Positions 9,242 through 17,410 of a stretch of DNA of 64,000 nucleotides are shown here, piece after piece. The notes beneath the pieces were generated by a model. That model saw only the letters and a list, made by a program, of their open reading frames with translations. It was not told where the DNA came from and made no database searches. The stretch's first letter is position 1. Each line of letters opens with the position of its first letter. This DNA is from Thermovirga sp. Its GTDB lineage: Bacteria > Synergistota > Synergistia > Synergistales > Thermovirgaceae. The translations under genes were made by a program, and so were the position numbers. Location of the stretch: positions 62,001 to 126,000 of the forward strand of contig NZ_JACDOB010000001.1 in assembly GCF_017656375.1 (NCBI RefSeq), read 5' to 3'.

Positions 9242-10138
9242 TTACTCGTAACTATGCCCCCACTTAAATTTTTCCTGCAAAAGTGCATAATAATCCCTAT
9301 CGCGTAACGTTATGATGCTAATGTTTTTTTCTTTATCAAGCCACATGTCAATTCGGTCACCCGGCAGTAATTCATAGCCTAATTGCCCGTCTTGGGTCAA
9401 CATTATCTCTCTGTTTTGTCCTTCTGGTACTATAGATATTATGTCTTCATCGCTTAATATCATAGGACGCGAATATAGTGTGTGAGCGCAAATTGGAGCT
9501 AAGATGACGCACGGAACATGTGGTGGAACTATTGGGCCACCTGCCGATAAAGCATAAGCGGTAGATCCTGTAGGCGTAGAAATAACCACCCCGTCGGCTC
9601 TAAGGTCTGTTAGGTGTCTACCGTTCACGTATATTCCCAAGCTAACAAGTCTAGCAAATGAGCCTTTAGTAACTACCAGATCGTTTAACGCAAAAAGTTG
9701 GTGTTTCTTTGAGTTTTCTCTGTAAATTTCTCCATGTAGGAGTCTTCTTGACTGGATAGTATATTCGCCACTAACGATTAACTCCAAGTCTTTTTCGGCA
9801 TCATCCTTGTTGCCACAAGAGAGAAAGCCTAGCTGTCCTGCATTAATCCCATATAGCGGAATGTTTGCCTCTACCACATATCTAGCTGCTCTAAGAAAAG
9901 TTCCGTCTCCTCCTAAGACAATCGCTATGTCTACGATTTTTTTCCATTCTTCATCAGGTGTTTCTGGGGTTCCAAGTACATGAGCTTCGTGTGGGGGAAA
10001 TAGCATAGAAATTCCCTTGGCTTTGCTCCAACGTAACAACCTCTCTGCTATCAACATAGCTTCTGCTTTTTTGGTGTTTACAAGCATTCCAATGTTTATA
10101 TTTTCACTGTTTTTGCTCAATTTTACTTCTCCTTCCAT
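9242..10138 (-). CDS. nadK: NAD kinase
   Basis: Phosphorylates NAD to NADP with ATP or polyphosphate. The 298-residue protein has the diagnostic GGDGTFLRAAR (76-86), NAGQLGFLS (109-117) and ADGVVISTPTGSTAYALSAGGPIV block, the last contributing to NAD binding. The first dozen residues, before NINIGMLVN, are not conserved, so a later start is possible. It lies between tlyA and recN on the minus strand, a common arrangement in Gram-positive and related genomes, and is surely co-transcribed with them. Confidence 0.95.
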   Translation of the reverse strand: MEGEVKLSKNSENINIGMLVNTKKAEAMLIAERLLRWSKAKGISMLFPPHEAHVLGTPETPDEEWKKIVDIAIVLGGDGTFLRAARYVVEANIPLYGINAGQLGFLSCGNKDDAEKDLELIVSGEYTIQSRRLLHGEIYRENSKKHQLFALNDLVVTKGSFARLVSLGIYVNGRHLTDLRADGVVISTPTGSTAYALSAGGPIVPPHVPCVILAPICAHTLYSRPMILSDEDIISIVPEGQNREIMLTQDGQLGYELLPGDRIDMWLDKEKNISIITLRDRDYYALLQEKFKWGHSYE

Positions 10139-10154
10139 TTTTACTTCAAGGTCT

Positions 10155-10985
10155 TTACTTTATTGCTCCATTTTCATGTGAGTCCCTTACTATTTTCTCC
10201 AGCTGTTCGATAGTTACATTGATACTTTTTGGGGTACATGCTTCCTTTTTTCTAAGTAAGAAAAGATACTCCCTATTTCCTTTAGGACCCAATATGGGAG
10301 AAAAGTTTACATTACATAATTCAAAGTCCGTTTTTTCGTTAATGAAATCGGATAATTCGCTTAATACCATCAAATGAATATTAGGATCTTTTATCACGCC
10401 ATTTTTCCCTACATACTCTCTGCCTGCTTCGAATTGGGGTTTGACCAAACATATGCAACAACCGCCATCTTTTAGCAATTTTGCTGCAACTGGTAAAATT
10501 AACTTGAGAGAAATAAAGGACACATCAATACTTATAAGATCAATTGCATGCTCAAACATTTCAGAAGTTAAGTACCGAGCATTAGTTCTTTCCATTACCT
10601 TTACTCTAGTATCCTGCCGCAGTCTCCAGGCCAGCTGTCCATAACCAACGTCTACAGCATATACCAATGCAGCCCCTCTTTCCAATAAGACTTCTGCAAA
10701 ACCACCTGTAGAAGCTCCTATGTCAATACAATAATATCCCTTTGGATTTACCTCAAAAACATCCAGAGCTTTAAGAAGTTTGTACGCACCTCTACTCACC
10801 CAATTTTTTTCATTGGAAACAAGGGTAATGTTGCTGTTTTTGGATACTAAAGAACCTGGTTTTTTTACTGGAATTCCATCTACCTTTACCTTTCCAGAAG
10901 TTATAAGTTCTTTTGCCTTGTTTCTGGATTCAGCTAAATTTTTTTCCACAATTAGCACGTCAAGACGCTCTTTCTCAGTTTGCAA
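10155..10985 (-). CDS. tlyA: TlyA family rRNA 2'-O-methyltransferase
   Basis: Homologous to TlyA, which methylates 16S and/or 23S rRNA ribose and affects capreomycin sensitivity in mycobacteria; the hemolysin label in databases is historical. The 276-residue protein has an N-terminal S4 RNA-binding domain (about 6-65, RLDVLIVEKNLAESRNKAK) and an FtsJ/RrmJ-type Rossmann methyltransferase domain with the SAM motif IDIGASTGGF at 87-96, a basic-acidic YAVDVGYGQLAWRL strand, and a later LVKPQFEAG motif. It overlaps dxs by 11 bases, so the two are translationally coupled. Target nucleotide unknown. Confidence 0.92.
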   Translation of the reverse strand: MQTEKERLDVLIVEKNLAESRNKAKELITSGKVKVDGIPVKKPGSLVSKNSNITLVSNEKNWVSRGAYKLLKALDVFEVNPKGYYCIDIGASTGGFAEVLLERGAALVYAVDVGYGQLAWRLRQDTRVKVMERTNARYLTSEMFEHAIDLISIDVSFISLKLILPVAAKLLKDGGCCICLVKPQFEAGREYVGKNGVIKDPNIHLMVLSELSDFINEKTDFELCNVNFSPILGPKGNREYLFLLRKKEACTPKSINVTIEQLEKIVRDSHENGAIK

Positions 10986-12858
10986 GGTATAAATTCACCA
11001 CCTCTTCAGCTGTTAAGTTGCACCCTTTTAACTGCTCTGTCTTCGAGCCATGGGGAACAAATCTATCTTCAATCGCTAGCAGTTTTAATTTAGCAGGGTT
11101 TTGCAAGTTTGAGGCTATTTCACATATAGCCTCCCCAATTCCGCCAGCTTTATAGCCTTCCTCAAGAGTAATTACTGTTTTATGGCTGCTTAAAATTTCT
11201 TCTATATGCCTTCTGTCCAAAGGTTTTATGAAGCGAATGTCAAGAATAGAAGGCGTCGGAATCCCCATCTTAGTAGCTAATTCATAAGCTTCGTATGCAA
11301 TAATCAAACCTGTTCCATATGTGGCTATTGCCCATGTTGTGCCTTTTTCTAGCAAAACACTTTTCCCCCATATTTCATCATTACGTAAGGTATAGTGGCC
11401 AATGCGAAGCGGGGCGATCCCTTTGGGAAATCTAATTAGGCTAGGTTCTCTTTTATCGAGAGCACATCTAAGCATAATTTCTAACTCTTCTATATCTCTA
11501 GGGGCTATAATATTTAAACCAGGGATACTCCTAGCCCAACATACATCAAAAAGTCCGTGGTGAGTTGGTCCATCCTCGCCTACCAAACCAGCTCTATCCA
11601 CAGCTATTACCACAGGTAGTTGTTGCATCGCTATATCTATTACTAGTTGATCCATAGCCCTTTGGAGAAAGGTTGAATATATAGAGACAACAGGTTTCAA
11701 GCCACCTGCAGATAAGCCTGCAGCGAAACTAAGCATGTGTTCCTCCGCTATTCCTACGTCAAAAAATCTATCTGGAAAGCTTTCTTGGAACTTATGTAGT
11801 TTGGAACCTTCTTTCATCGCTGCGGTCAGACAGACTATTTTGGAGTCTTCCTGTGCAAACTTTAAGATAGTTTCCGAAAAAGCCTCACTCCAGCTTTTTG
11901 AAGACCATTCTACACTGTTGCATTTTACTATTTTGCTTTTTTGGGTAGGTGAAACTCCATGATATATTGCTGGCTTCTCTTCCGCGTATGGTACTCCTTT
12001 ACCCTTTTGGGTTACAATGTGAATCAATAAAGGTTTATGGTACCTCGTTGCAAGGTTAAAAATAGTTTCCATTTCTTGTAGGTTATGTCCATCGAAAGGT
12101 CCCCAATAGCTTATTCCCAATTCTTCAAACATGTTAGCCGGTTGTAGAAAATGTTTAAGTGAATACTTTATACCTGATAATTTTTTTTCTATGATCTCTC
12201 CTTTAGGCAAGTGCTTACATTGGTCTTTTATCGTTTCCTTTATTTTTGTGTAAACAGGATGGACGCTGAGTTTAGCTAAATGATCTGCAAACCCTCCGAC
12301 CCGTTCATTTATAGACATTTTGTTGTCATTTAATATCAAAATTATCCTGCTTTTCGTTTCTTTGATGCTGTTCAAAGCTTCCATTGCTACACCATTGATA
12401 AGTGCGCCGTCTCCTAGAACTGCCACCACATGGTGATCTTGCTTTAAAAGGTCCCTAGCCTTTGCGTATCCTAAAGCTGCTGAGATGGAGATACTGCTAT
12501 GGCCTCCAATATAATGATCCAGCTTGCTTTCTGAAGGGTTTGGAAAGCCGCTTATTCCTCCCCACTTTCGTAATGTCCCAAATCTATCTTTTCTATCAGT
12601 GAGCAGCTTATATGCGTAACTTTGGTGACCGACATCAAAAATAATTTTGTCCTTTTGGGGATCGAAAACCTTCAGCAGAGAAATTATAAGCTCAACAGCT
12701 CCCAAAGATGAAGATAGATGGCCACCGTTGATGTTGACTACTTTTGTTATCTCCTCCCGTATAGAGGCGCAGAGTTCTTTAAGATTTTTATCGTCAAGGC
12801 TCTGTAAATCCTTGTAGTTTTTGATGTCAGATAGAGTAACCATTCTTGTATTCATCAC
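10975..12858 (-). CDS. dxs: 1-deoxy-D-xylulose-5-phosphate synthase
   Basis: First enzyme of the MEP isoprenoid pathway; condenses pyruvate and glyceraldehyde 3-phosphate using thiamine diphosphate. The 627 residues carry the ThDP-binding GDGALINGVAMEALN (149-163) with the following ILNDNKMSI, conserved histidines H47 and H78 (GHQSYAYKL), the catalytic AEEHML segment and DRAGLVGEDGPTHHG of the pyrimidine domain. The start is uncertain: GTG at 12858 and ATG at 12855 overlap or abut AGAGGTG, while the ATG at 12843 is 12 bases from it. Located two bases after ispA, so coupled with it. dxr and ispG of the same pathway are at 44-47 kb. Confidence 0.97.
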   Translation of the reverse strand: MMNTRMVTLSDIKNYKDLQSLDDKNLKELCASIREEITKVVNINGGHLSSSLGAVELIISLLKVFDPQKDKIIFDVGHQSYAYKLLTDRKDRFGTLRKWGGISGFPNPSESKLDHYIGGHSSISISAALGYAKARDLLKQDHHVVAVLGDGALINGVAMEALNSIKETKSRIILILNDNKMSINERVGGFADHLAKLSVHPVYTKIKETIKDQCKHLPKGEIIEKKLSGIKYSLKHFLQPANMFEELGISYWGPFDGHNLQEMETIFNLATRYHKPLLIHIVTQKGKGVPYAEEKPAIYHGVSPTQKSKIVKCNSVEWSSKSWSEAFSETILKFAQEDSKIVCLTAAMKEGSKLHKFQESFPDRFFDVGIAEEHMLSFAAGLSAGGLKPVVSIYSTFLQRAMDQLVIDIAMQQLPVVIAVDRAGLVGEDGPTHHGLFDVCWARSIPGLNIIAPRDIEELEIMLRCALDKREPSLIRFPKGIAPLRIGHYTLRNDEIWGKSVLLEKGTTWAIATYGTGLIIAYEAYELATKMGIPTPSILDIRFIKPLDRRHIEEILSSHKTVITLEEGYKAGGIGEAICEIASNLQNPAKLKLLAIEDRFVPHGSKTEQLKGCNLTAEEVVNLYLAN

Positions 12859-12860
12859 CT

Positions 12861-13766
12861 CTAATGTGTCCTCGATTCTAAATAAGCCGCAAAAGAAGCA
12901 AGATATGCGGTATTTCTATTTATGTTTCTTAAAGCATCAATAGATTTTTTAGAGTGAAGCCTCGCTAGTTCTATGGATTTTTCTAAACCATAAAGCTCTA
13001 CGAATGTTTTTTTGCCCTGAGTTTTATCTTTTCCAGGATTTTTCCCCAATGAGGTTTTTTCCCCTATTACATCTAGGACATCGTCAATTATCTGAAAAGT
13101 GATTCCAAGATGGCTAGCATATGAAGTAAGGGCCTTTATTTCAAATTCTAAGGCACCTGCCAATTGTGCAGGAGATATAACAGAAGCCTTGAGAAGAGTT
13201 GCTGTCTTAAAATATGCTATCTTCCAAGGGCTAAAAGAGAAATTTGAAGATTCCGAAATATCCATTGCTTGGCCTCCACATATGCCAGCAGGCCCTGCGG
13301 CTTCCAGTAGTGTGTTCAATGCGTTTATTATGTTGCTTTCTTGTAAACTTTTTACTGTGTTTAAATTTTTCAATGCCTGCTCTATGGCATAAAGGAAAAG
13401 GGCGTCACCAGCTAATAGAGCCATTGATTCTCCGTAAACGATGTGGTTTGTAGGTTTTCCTCTCCTCAAGGAATCGTTATCCATACACGGCATATCATCA
13501 TGTACAAGTGATGCGGTATGAATCATTTCCAACGCAACGGCCAAAGGCAGAACTTCTTCTTTTAGTCCGAAGATTTCGCCCACTGTCATGGCTAAAACTG
13601 GCCTTACCCTTTTGCCGCCAGCTAAAAGGGAATACATCATAGAATCCCAGAGCATTTTTGGAATGTTTTGGGGGCGATTCATAGAGAGATCTTTTAGATA
13701 TTTTTCCACTACTGTTCTTTTTTCATCGTAATATTTAGTGAAATTCTCAGAACCCCACCTATTCAT
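12861..13766 (-). CDS. ispA: Short-chain (E)-polyprenyl diphosphate synthase, geranyl/farnesyl type
   Basis: Condenses isopentenyl diphosphate with allylic diphosphates. The 301-residue all-helical protein shows GGKRVRPVL, the first Asp-rich motif DDMPCMDND at 90-98 followed by LRRGKPTNH, and the second Asp-rich motif with D228-D229 in QIIDDVLDVIGE. Length and position between xseB and dxs match farnesyl diphosphate synthase IspA. Product length cannot be read with certainty; geranylgeranyl is an alternative. It overlaps xseB by eight bases. Its product would feed the cis-prenyltransferase UppS at 48 kb. Confidence 0.93.
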   Translation of the reverse strand: MNRWGSENFTKYYDEKRTVVEKYLKDLSMNRPQNIPKMLWDSMMYSLLAGGKRVRPVLAMTVGEIFGLKEEVLPLAVALEMIHTASLVHDDMPCMDNDSLRRGKPTNHIVYGESMALLAGDALFLYAIEQALKNLNTVKSLQESNIINALNTLLEAAGPAGICGGQAMDISESSNFSFSPWKIAYFKTATLLKASVISPAQLAGALEFEIKALTSYASHLGITFQIIDDVLDVIGEKTSLGKNPGKDKTQGKKTFVELYGLEKSIELARLHSKKSIDALRNINRNTAYLASFAAYLESRTH

Positions 13767-13989
13767 TGCTACCTACTTCCTCCGCCTCAGATGAAGAAAT
13801 AAGGTTATCATCCATATCTTCGGAAAGAATCTTTATTATTTGCTCGCTTTTTTCTAAAAAATTTTTACAACTTTTGACCAATTCTACTCCCTCTTTAAAT
13901 AATTCAATTGATTCCTCCAAGGTTAGGTTCCCAGAATCCAACATTTTGACAATTTGTTGTATGCGTTCCATATTTTCTGTAAAAGTCAT
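13759..13989 (-). CDS. xseB: Exodeoxyribonuclease VII small subunit
   Basis: Small helical subunit that assembles in several copies with the XseA large subunit to form a single-strand exonuclease. The 76-residue protein has the family motif pattern: MERIQQIVKMLDSGNLTLEE, then SIELFKEGVELVKSCKNFLEKSE. First gene of the xseB-ispA-dxs-tlyA-nadK-recN operon. The partner xseA usually lies just upstream but is not here, because the next gene is divergent rpmB; it must be elsewhere or absent. Confidence 0.92.
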   Translation of the reverse strand: MTFTENMERIQQIVKMLDSGNLTLEESIELFKEGVELVKSCKNFLEKSEQIIKILSEDMDDNLISSSEAEEVGSNE

Positions 13990-14017
13990 TTTCGCTTCAC
14001 CTCAATAGGAATTATAG

Positions 14018-14046
14018 ACTATAATCAGGACTCGGAGCACTTACAA
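14018..14046 (-). promoter_or_regulatory. Candidate promoter of the xseB-recN operon
   Basis: On the minus strand TTGTAA (14041-14046) stands 17 bases before TATAGT (14018-14023); the next TATAAT-like box, in CTATAAT, is a few bases further on. It is about 30 bases upstream of the xseB start and divergent from the rpmB promoter. Confidence 0.55.
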
Positions 14047-14056
14047 TTTATTATTG

Positions 14057-14126
14057 TTGCATAGAGAGGTTAATGCGTGGTAAAATGCAGTTCGCTTGTC
14101 GAAGAAGTGGCGAGTAGCGAAGGAGG
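14057..14126 (+). promoter_or_regulatory. Promoter and leader hairpin of rpmB
   Basis: TTGCAT (14057-14062) and TAAAAT (14081-14086, preceded by TGG as an extended -10) are 18 bases apart. The short leader contains TTCGCT (14091-14096) pairing with AGCGAA (14116-14121); the second arm directly adjoins the ribosome site AGGAGG (14121-14126). The hairpin could modulate L28 translation, but it is only six base pairs and no experimental parallel is claimed. Confidence 0.5.
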
Positions 14127-14133
14127 AATGATC

Positions 14134-14328
14134 ATGGCAAAAGTTTGTGAATGCTGTGGCAGAGGACCGGCGACTGGCAATAGAGTTAGCCATTCTAATC
14201 GACATACCAAAAGACGTTGGGAGATCAATCTTCAGAGCGTGAAAGTTGACCTTGGGGGGAACGAAACACGCAGGATGAAGATTTGTACCCGCTGCCTCAA
14301 ATCTGGCAAAGTCAAAAGGGCCCTCTAA
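14134..14328 (+). CDS. rpmB: Ribosomal protein L28, zinc-ribbon form
   Basis: Large-subunit protein. The true start is ATG 14134, seven bases after AGGAGG, giving 64 residues beginning MAKVCECCGRGPATGNRVSHS; upstream in-frame starts have no ribosome site. Two cysteine pairs, in CECC near the start and CTRC near the end, indicate the zinc-binding (C+) paralogue. The central SNRHTKRRWEINLQ is the L28 signature. Monocistronic, one of few plus-strand genes here, with its stop codon inside the loop of its own terminator. Confidence 0.97.
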   Translation: MAKVCECCGRGPATGNRVSHSNRHTKRRWEINLQSVKVDLGGNETRRMKICTRCLKSGKVKRAL

Positions 14329-14349
14329 AGGACCCTTTTGACTTTTTAT
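14308..14349. terminator. Terminator overlapping the end of rpmB, bidirectional
   Basis: A perfect 13-base inverted repeat, AAAGTCAAAAGGG (14308-14320) and CCCTTTTGACTTT (14333-14345), is followed by TT on the plus strand. The first arm encodes the last residues of L28, and the TAA stop lies in the loop. The A-rich arm lets the same structure end the convergent thiN-ftsK transcript arriving on the minus strand. Confidence 0.9.
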
Positions 14350-14358
14350 GCCCCTTTA

Positions 14359-15084
14359 CTAAAAATTCAAGTAAACACCTAACCATCCCTTTTTTACACT
14401 TACGTTCATAGACATATTGTGTTCGGAAGCAGTAAGTAGCAAGTTGCTTATTGCAAATGGTTGTTTTTGATATAGAGTATAATCCTCTAGAGGCCACACT
14501 ACGTTATCTATGTTTACTCCCAAGCAATGGTCTGACAGAGCAAGTAACGAGATGTTTTCAGGCTTTTTCTTGCAATCCAGGCGAATCGATGATTCTCCTT
14601 TCATAAGATACATTATCTCTTTATCATCAGCCATTGCTATGGTTGCTATATTCCAATCATATGCCCAAATAGTTGAATATAAGATGCTGTATAAGTGGTC
14701 AAACCTTCCTCCCCAGCAGCCTGTAAGCAATATTGCAGCATTTTTGTACCTTTTGCTAGCTTCCTTTAAAGATAGCTGTAGATCTGTTAAATCTTTCATG
14801 GGGGAAAAGGCAATAATTTCAACCATTGCGTTCTTAGCTCGCAATAGTTCCTCTTTGCTTATACTATCATGATCACCTATATAGAGTTCGGGGGTTATGC
14901 CTGCTTTCAGGCAATAACTTAACCCTCTATCTATGGCCCAAATTGGCCAATTTATTTTGGCAAGCTCTAGCAACCACTCTTTATCAGGCTCTCTGCCTCC
15001 TGCAATAAAGATTAACATTTTGCGAGAGAAATTTTGAGAAAATGTTACTTTTGCTTGAGGCAAATCCAATGATCTATTACTCAT
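14359..15084 (-). CDS. thiN: Thiamine pyrophosphokinase
   Basis: Converts thiamine to thiamine diphosphate with ATP, the cofactor used by Dxs. The 241-residue protein has the family pattern in order: AGGREPD, IWAIDRGLSYCLKAGITPELYIGDHDSI with the acidic metal-binding residues, PMKDLTDLQLSLKEA, then LTGCWGGRFDHLYSILY matching the usual GxxGGRxDH. The C-terminal beta domain is weakly conserved. It overlaps the ftsK stop by four bases (ATGA), so it is translated by coupling. No thiamine biosynthesis genes are nearby, consistent with salvage. Confidence 0.88.
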   Translation of the reverse strand: MSNRSLDLPQAKVTFSQNFSRKMLIFIAGGREPDKEWLLELAKINWPIWAIDRGLSYCLKAGITPELYIGDHDSISKEELLRAKNAMVEIIAFSPMKDLTDLQLSLKEASKRYKNAAILLTGCWGGRFDHLYSILYSTIWAYDWNIATIAMADDKEIMYLMKGESSIRLDCKKKPENISLLALSDHCLGVNIDNVVWPLEDYTLYQKQPFAISNLLLTASEHNMSMNVSVKKGWLGVYLNF

Positions 15085-17408
15085 ATATTATCCCTCTTCG
15101 CATGCTCTTCCAATATTTGTTTTGCTTCCTCGTGACTTATTAATATATCTCTCGGTTTAGCGCCATCGGGGGCGCTCACTATTCCTAAGCTCTCAAGAAT
15201 ATCTATCAGCCTTGCAGCTCTTGTGAAGCCAATACGAAGTTGCCTTTGCAACCTACTAGCAGAGGCAATGCCTGTTTGCATTATTATTTCTAGGGCTTGC
15301 TCTAAAAGAGGATCATATGATTCTAAAATTCCATTTGGTTGGCTGTCATTAAGTGTTTCTATGTCAATGTATTCAGGTTCACCAAAAAGACGAATGAGGT
15401 ATTCTATGAAATTAGTTACTGAAGTTTCGTTTATCATAGGTGCTTGTATTCTTATTGGCTTGGAAAGTCTAGGAGTGAGGAATAACATATCTCCACTACC
15501 TAGAAGTTTTTCAGCACCAGCGACGTCTATGATTGTTCTAGAATCAGTTTGGGATGGCAGTGTAAAAGCTACCCTTGCTGGTATGTTTGCTTTGATTAAT
15601 CCAGTTACTACGTTAACCGATGGCCTTTGAGTCGCTATTATTAGGTGCATTCCCGTGGCTCTGGCCATTTGAGCGAGCCTGCATATATAATCTTCTACTT
15701 CTTTAGGTGCTGTAAACATTAGGTCGGCTAGCTCATCTATTATTATTACAATATATGGCAATTTATCTTTAGGCATAACTTTTGCATTGTAGCTTTTTAA
15801 GTCTCTTGCTCGGGCTTGAGCAAACTTTTCGTAACGTCGTTCCATCTCGGTTACAGCCCATGCTAGAGCATGTACAGCCTTTTTAGATTCTACAATAGGG
15901 GGCATAAGAGCATGAGGTATTTTTTCAAACATCTTCATTTCGACTCTCTTTGGGTCAATAAGCAAAAGACGCATTTCTTCTGGACGCCTAGTGTAGCATA
16001 AAGAAGTTATACAGCTGGAAATGAATACGCTCTTGCCTGAGCCTGTAGTGCCAGCCACCAATAAGTGCGGAAGTTTTTCCAACGGAACGATCAAAGGTTT
16101 ACCATCTACTGAGGCTCCTATAGCAAGAGGTAGGTCTCCATCAACATCACGGGAAGGTTGATGTTTGATAATACTTCTTAAATGTACCGGCTTTCTTTTT
16201 GGATTGGGGATTTCTACTCCAACATATGTTGTTCCAGGTATGGGAGCTTCTACTCTGAGGCTAGCTACACCAAGAGCTACGGCAAGGTCATTAGTTAAGG
16301 CTGCAACCTTGCTTACCTTTATTCCTGGAGCCAGCTGTAATCTAAATTGAATTACTGTAGGGCCAATTATGACTTCAGCCATTTGGGCTTCCACGTTGAA
16401 CTCTTTTAGTGTGTCGATTATATTGATACCCTTTTGGTTGATTATCTCTTGACTTAAGTCCTTCTCTGGGGATGAGCTTTCAGGCCCTAAAATCTCCAAA
16501 GGAGGAGGGAAAACGCCTTGCTCAACATCAGAAGCAAAAGTTAACTCTTCATTTGGATTAGAGAATATGGAAGTAATTTTTTCCTCTACGAATTCCGAGG
16601 TTCCAGCATTATCAGCAAAGCTTTCATTCAACAAAAATTGCTCTACCTGTTGTCCTTTATGTTTCCTTACAACAACATCCTTTTCTTTGTTTTCGATATC
16701 TTTAAAGTTCGTATCATTAAGGGTGCTAGGGCTTTCATCATCTTGTGATATTTCACTGGTTTTTTCCACTGATGAATGTCTCTTGTTATTATGAAATAAA
16801 ATATTTTTGATATTTCCATAGGGAAGGAAATCCAAAAGCCATAAGGCTATTAAAACTGTTGCAAAACCTACAAGTATAGTCCCAAAAGGGCCCGCAAACT
16901 TTAGTAATCCATTTGAGATCCAATATCCGGGCAACCCAGCATTTATCCAAGGGTATAATTTTGGGGGAATTGTAAAATCTGAAATCTTGTACAGAACCAA
17001 CATAACAGATGTAGCGACATAAACCAAAAGTGTTGCTACGAATTGGCGCGCAAATTGGGTTATTGGCCTATCTAGCAAAAGGGCAACAAGATAATATAAA
17101 GCAAAAAATAAAAGAACTACAGCCCCTCCCCCGCCATAAAAGATGATGTATTTTTGAATTAAATAACCCATTTCCCCTGTGTAAAATCTAAAGTAAGAAG
17201 CTATAGAATATAAGTCTAATAAGATAGCGATAAGAAGCAAAATGTTCCTATACAACCTGAGTCTTGTTTCTGATAATGGCAAAAGGGATGCTTTTCCTGC
17301 CTTGTTATTTTTTTTGTGATCGATATTATTAGGCGCATTATTCTTTTTTTTATGAAGCTTTGTTGATTTAGCTTTTTTGTTTCGTGAAGGAAACATCTTA
17401 TCTAACAT
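15081..17408 (-). CDS. ftsK: DNA translocase FtsK/SpoIIIE
   Basis: Septum-anchored DNA pump that clears chromosomes during division and activates XerCD at dif. The 775-residue protein has a basic N-terminus, four or so membrane helices between residues 53 and 195, a short low-complexity linker (about 205-320), then the RecA-like motor with Walker A GTTGSGKS at 453-460, the LLIDPKRVEM block, IIIDELADLM Walker B and HLIIATQRPSV. A C-terminal winged-helix gamma domain (about 710-765, ITxxASRLQRQLRIGFTRAARLIDILE pattern) should read KOPS-type polarity sites. The linker is short, as in SpoIIIE. Lies between tldD and thiN with overlap to the latter. Confidence 0.97.
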   Translation of the reverse strand: MLDKMFPSRNKKAKSTKLHKKKNNAPNNIDHKKNNKAGKASLLPLSETRLRLYRNILLLIAILLDLYSIASYFRFYTGEMGYLIQKYIIFYGGGGAVVLLFFALYYLVALLLDRPITQFARQFVATLLVYVATSVMLVLYKISDFTIPPKLYPWINAGLPGYWISNGLLKFAGPFGTILVGFATVLIALWLLDFLPYGNIKNILFHNNKRHSSVEKTSEISQDDESPSTLNDTNFKDIENKEKDVVVRKHKGQQVEQFLLNESFADNAGTSEFVEEKITSIFSNPNEELTFASDVEQGVFPPPLEILGPESSSPEKDLSQEIINQKGINIIDTLKEFNVEAQMAEVIIGPTVIQFRLQLAPGIKVSKVAALTNDLAVALGVASLRVEAPIPGTTYVGVEIPNPKRKPVHLRSIIKHQPSRDVDGDLPLAIGASVDGKPLIVPLEKLPHLLVAGTTGSGKSVFISSCITSLCYTRRPEEMRLLLIDPKRVEMKMFEKIPHALMPPIVESKKAVHALAWAVTEMERRYEKFAQARARDLKSYNAKVMPKDKLPYIVIIIDELADLMFTAPKEVEDYICRLAQMARATGMHLIIATQRPSVNVVTGLIKANIPARVAFTLPSQTDSRTIIDVAGAEKLLGSGDMLFLTPRLSKPIRIQAPMINETSVTNFIEYLIRLFGEPEYIDIETLNDSQPNGILESYDPLLEQALEIIMQTGIASASRLQRQLRIGFTRAARLIDILESLGIVSAPDGAKPRDILISHEEAKQILEEHAKRDNI

Positions 17409-17410
17409 TT

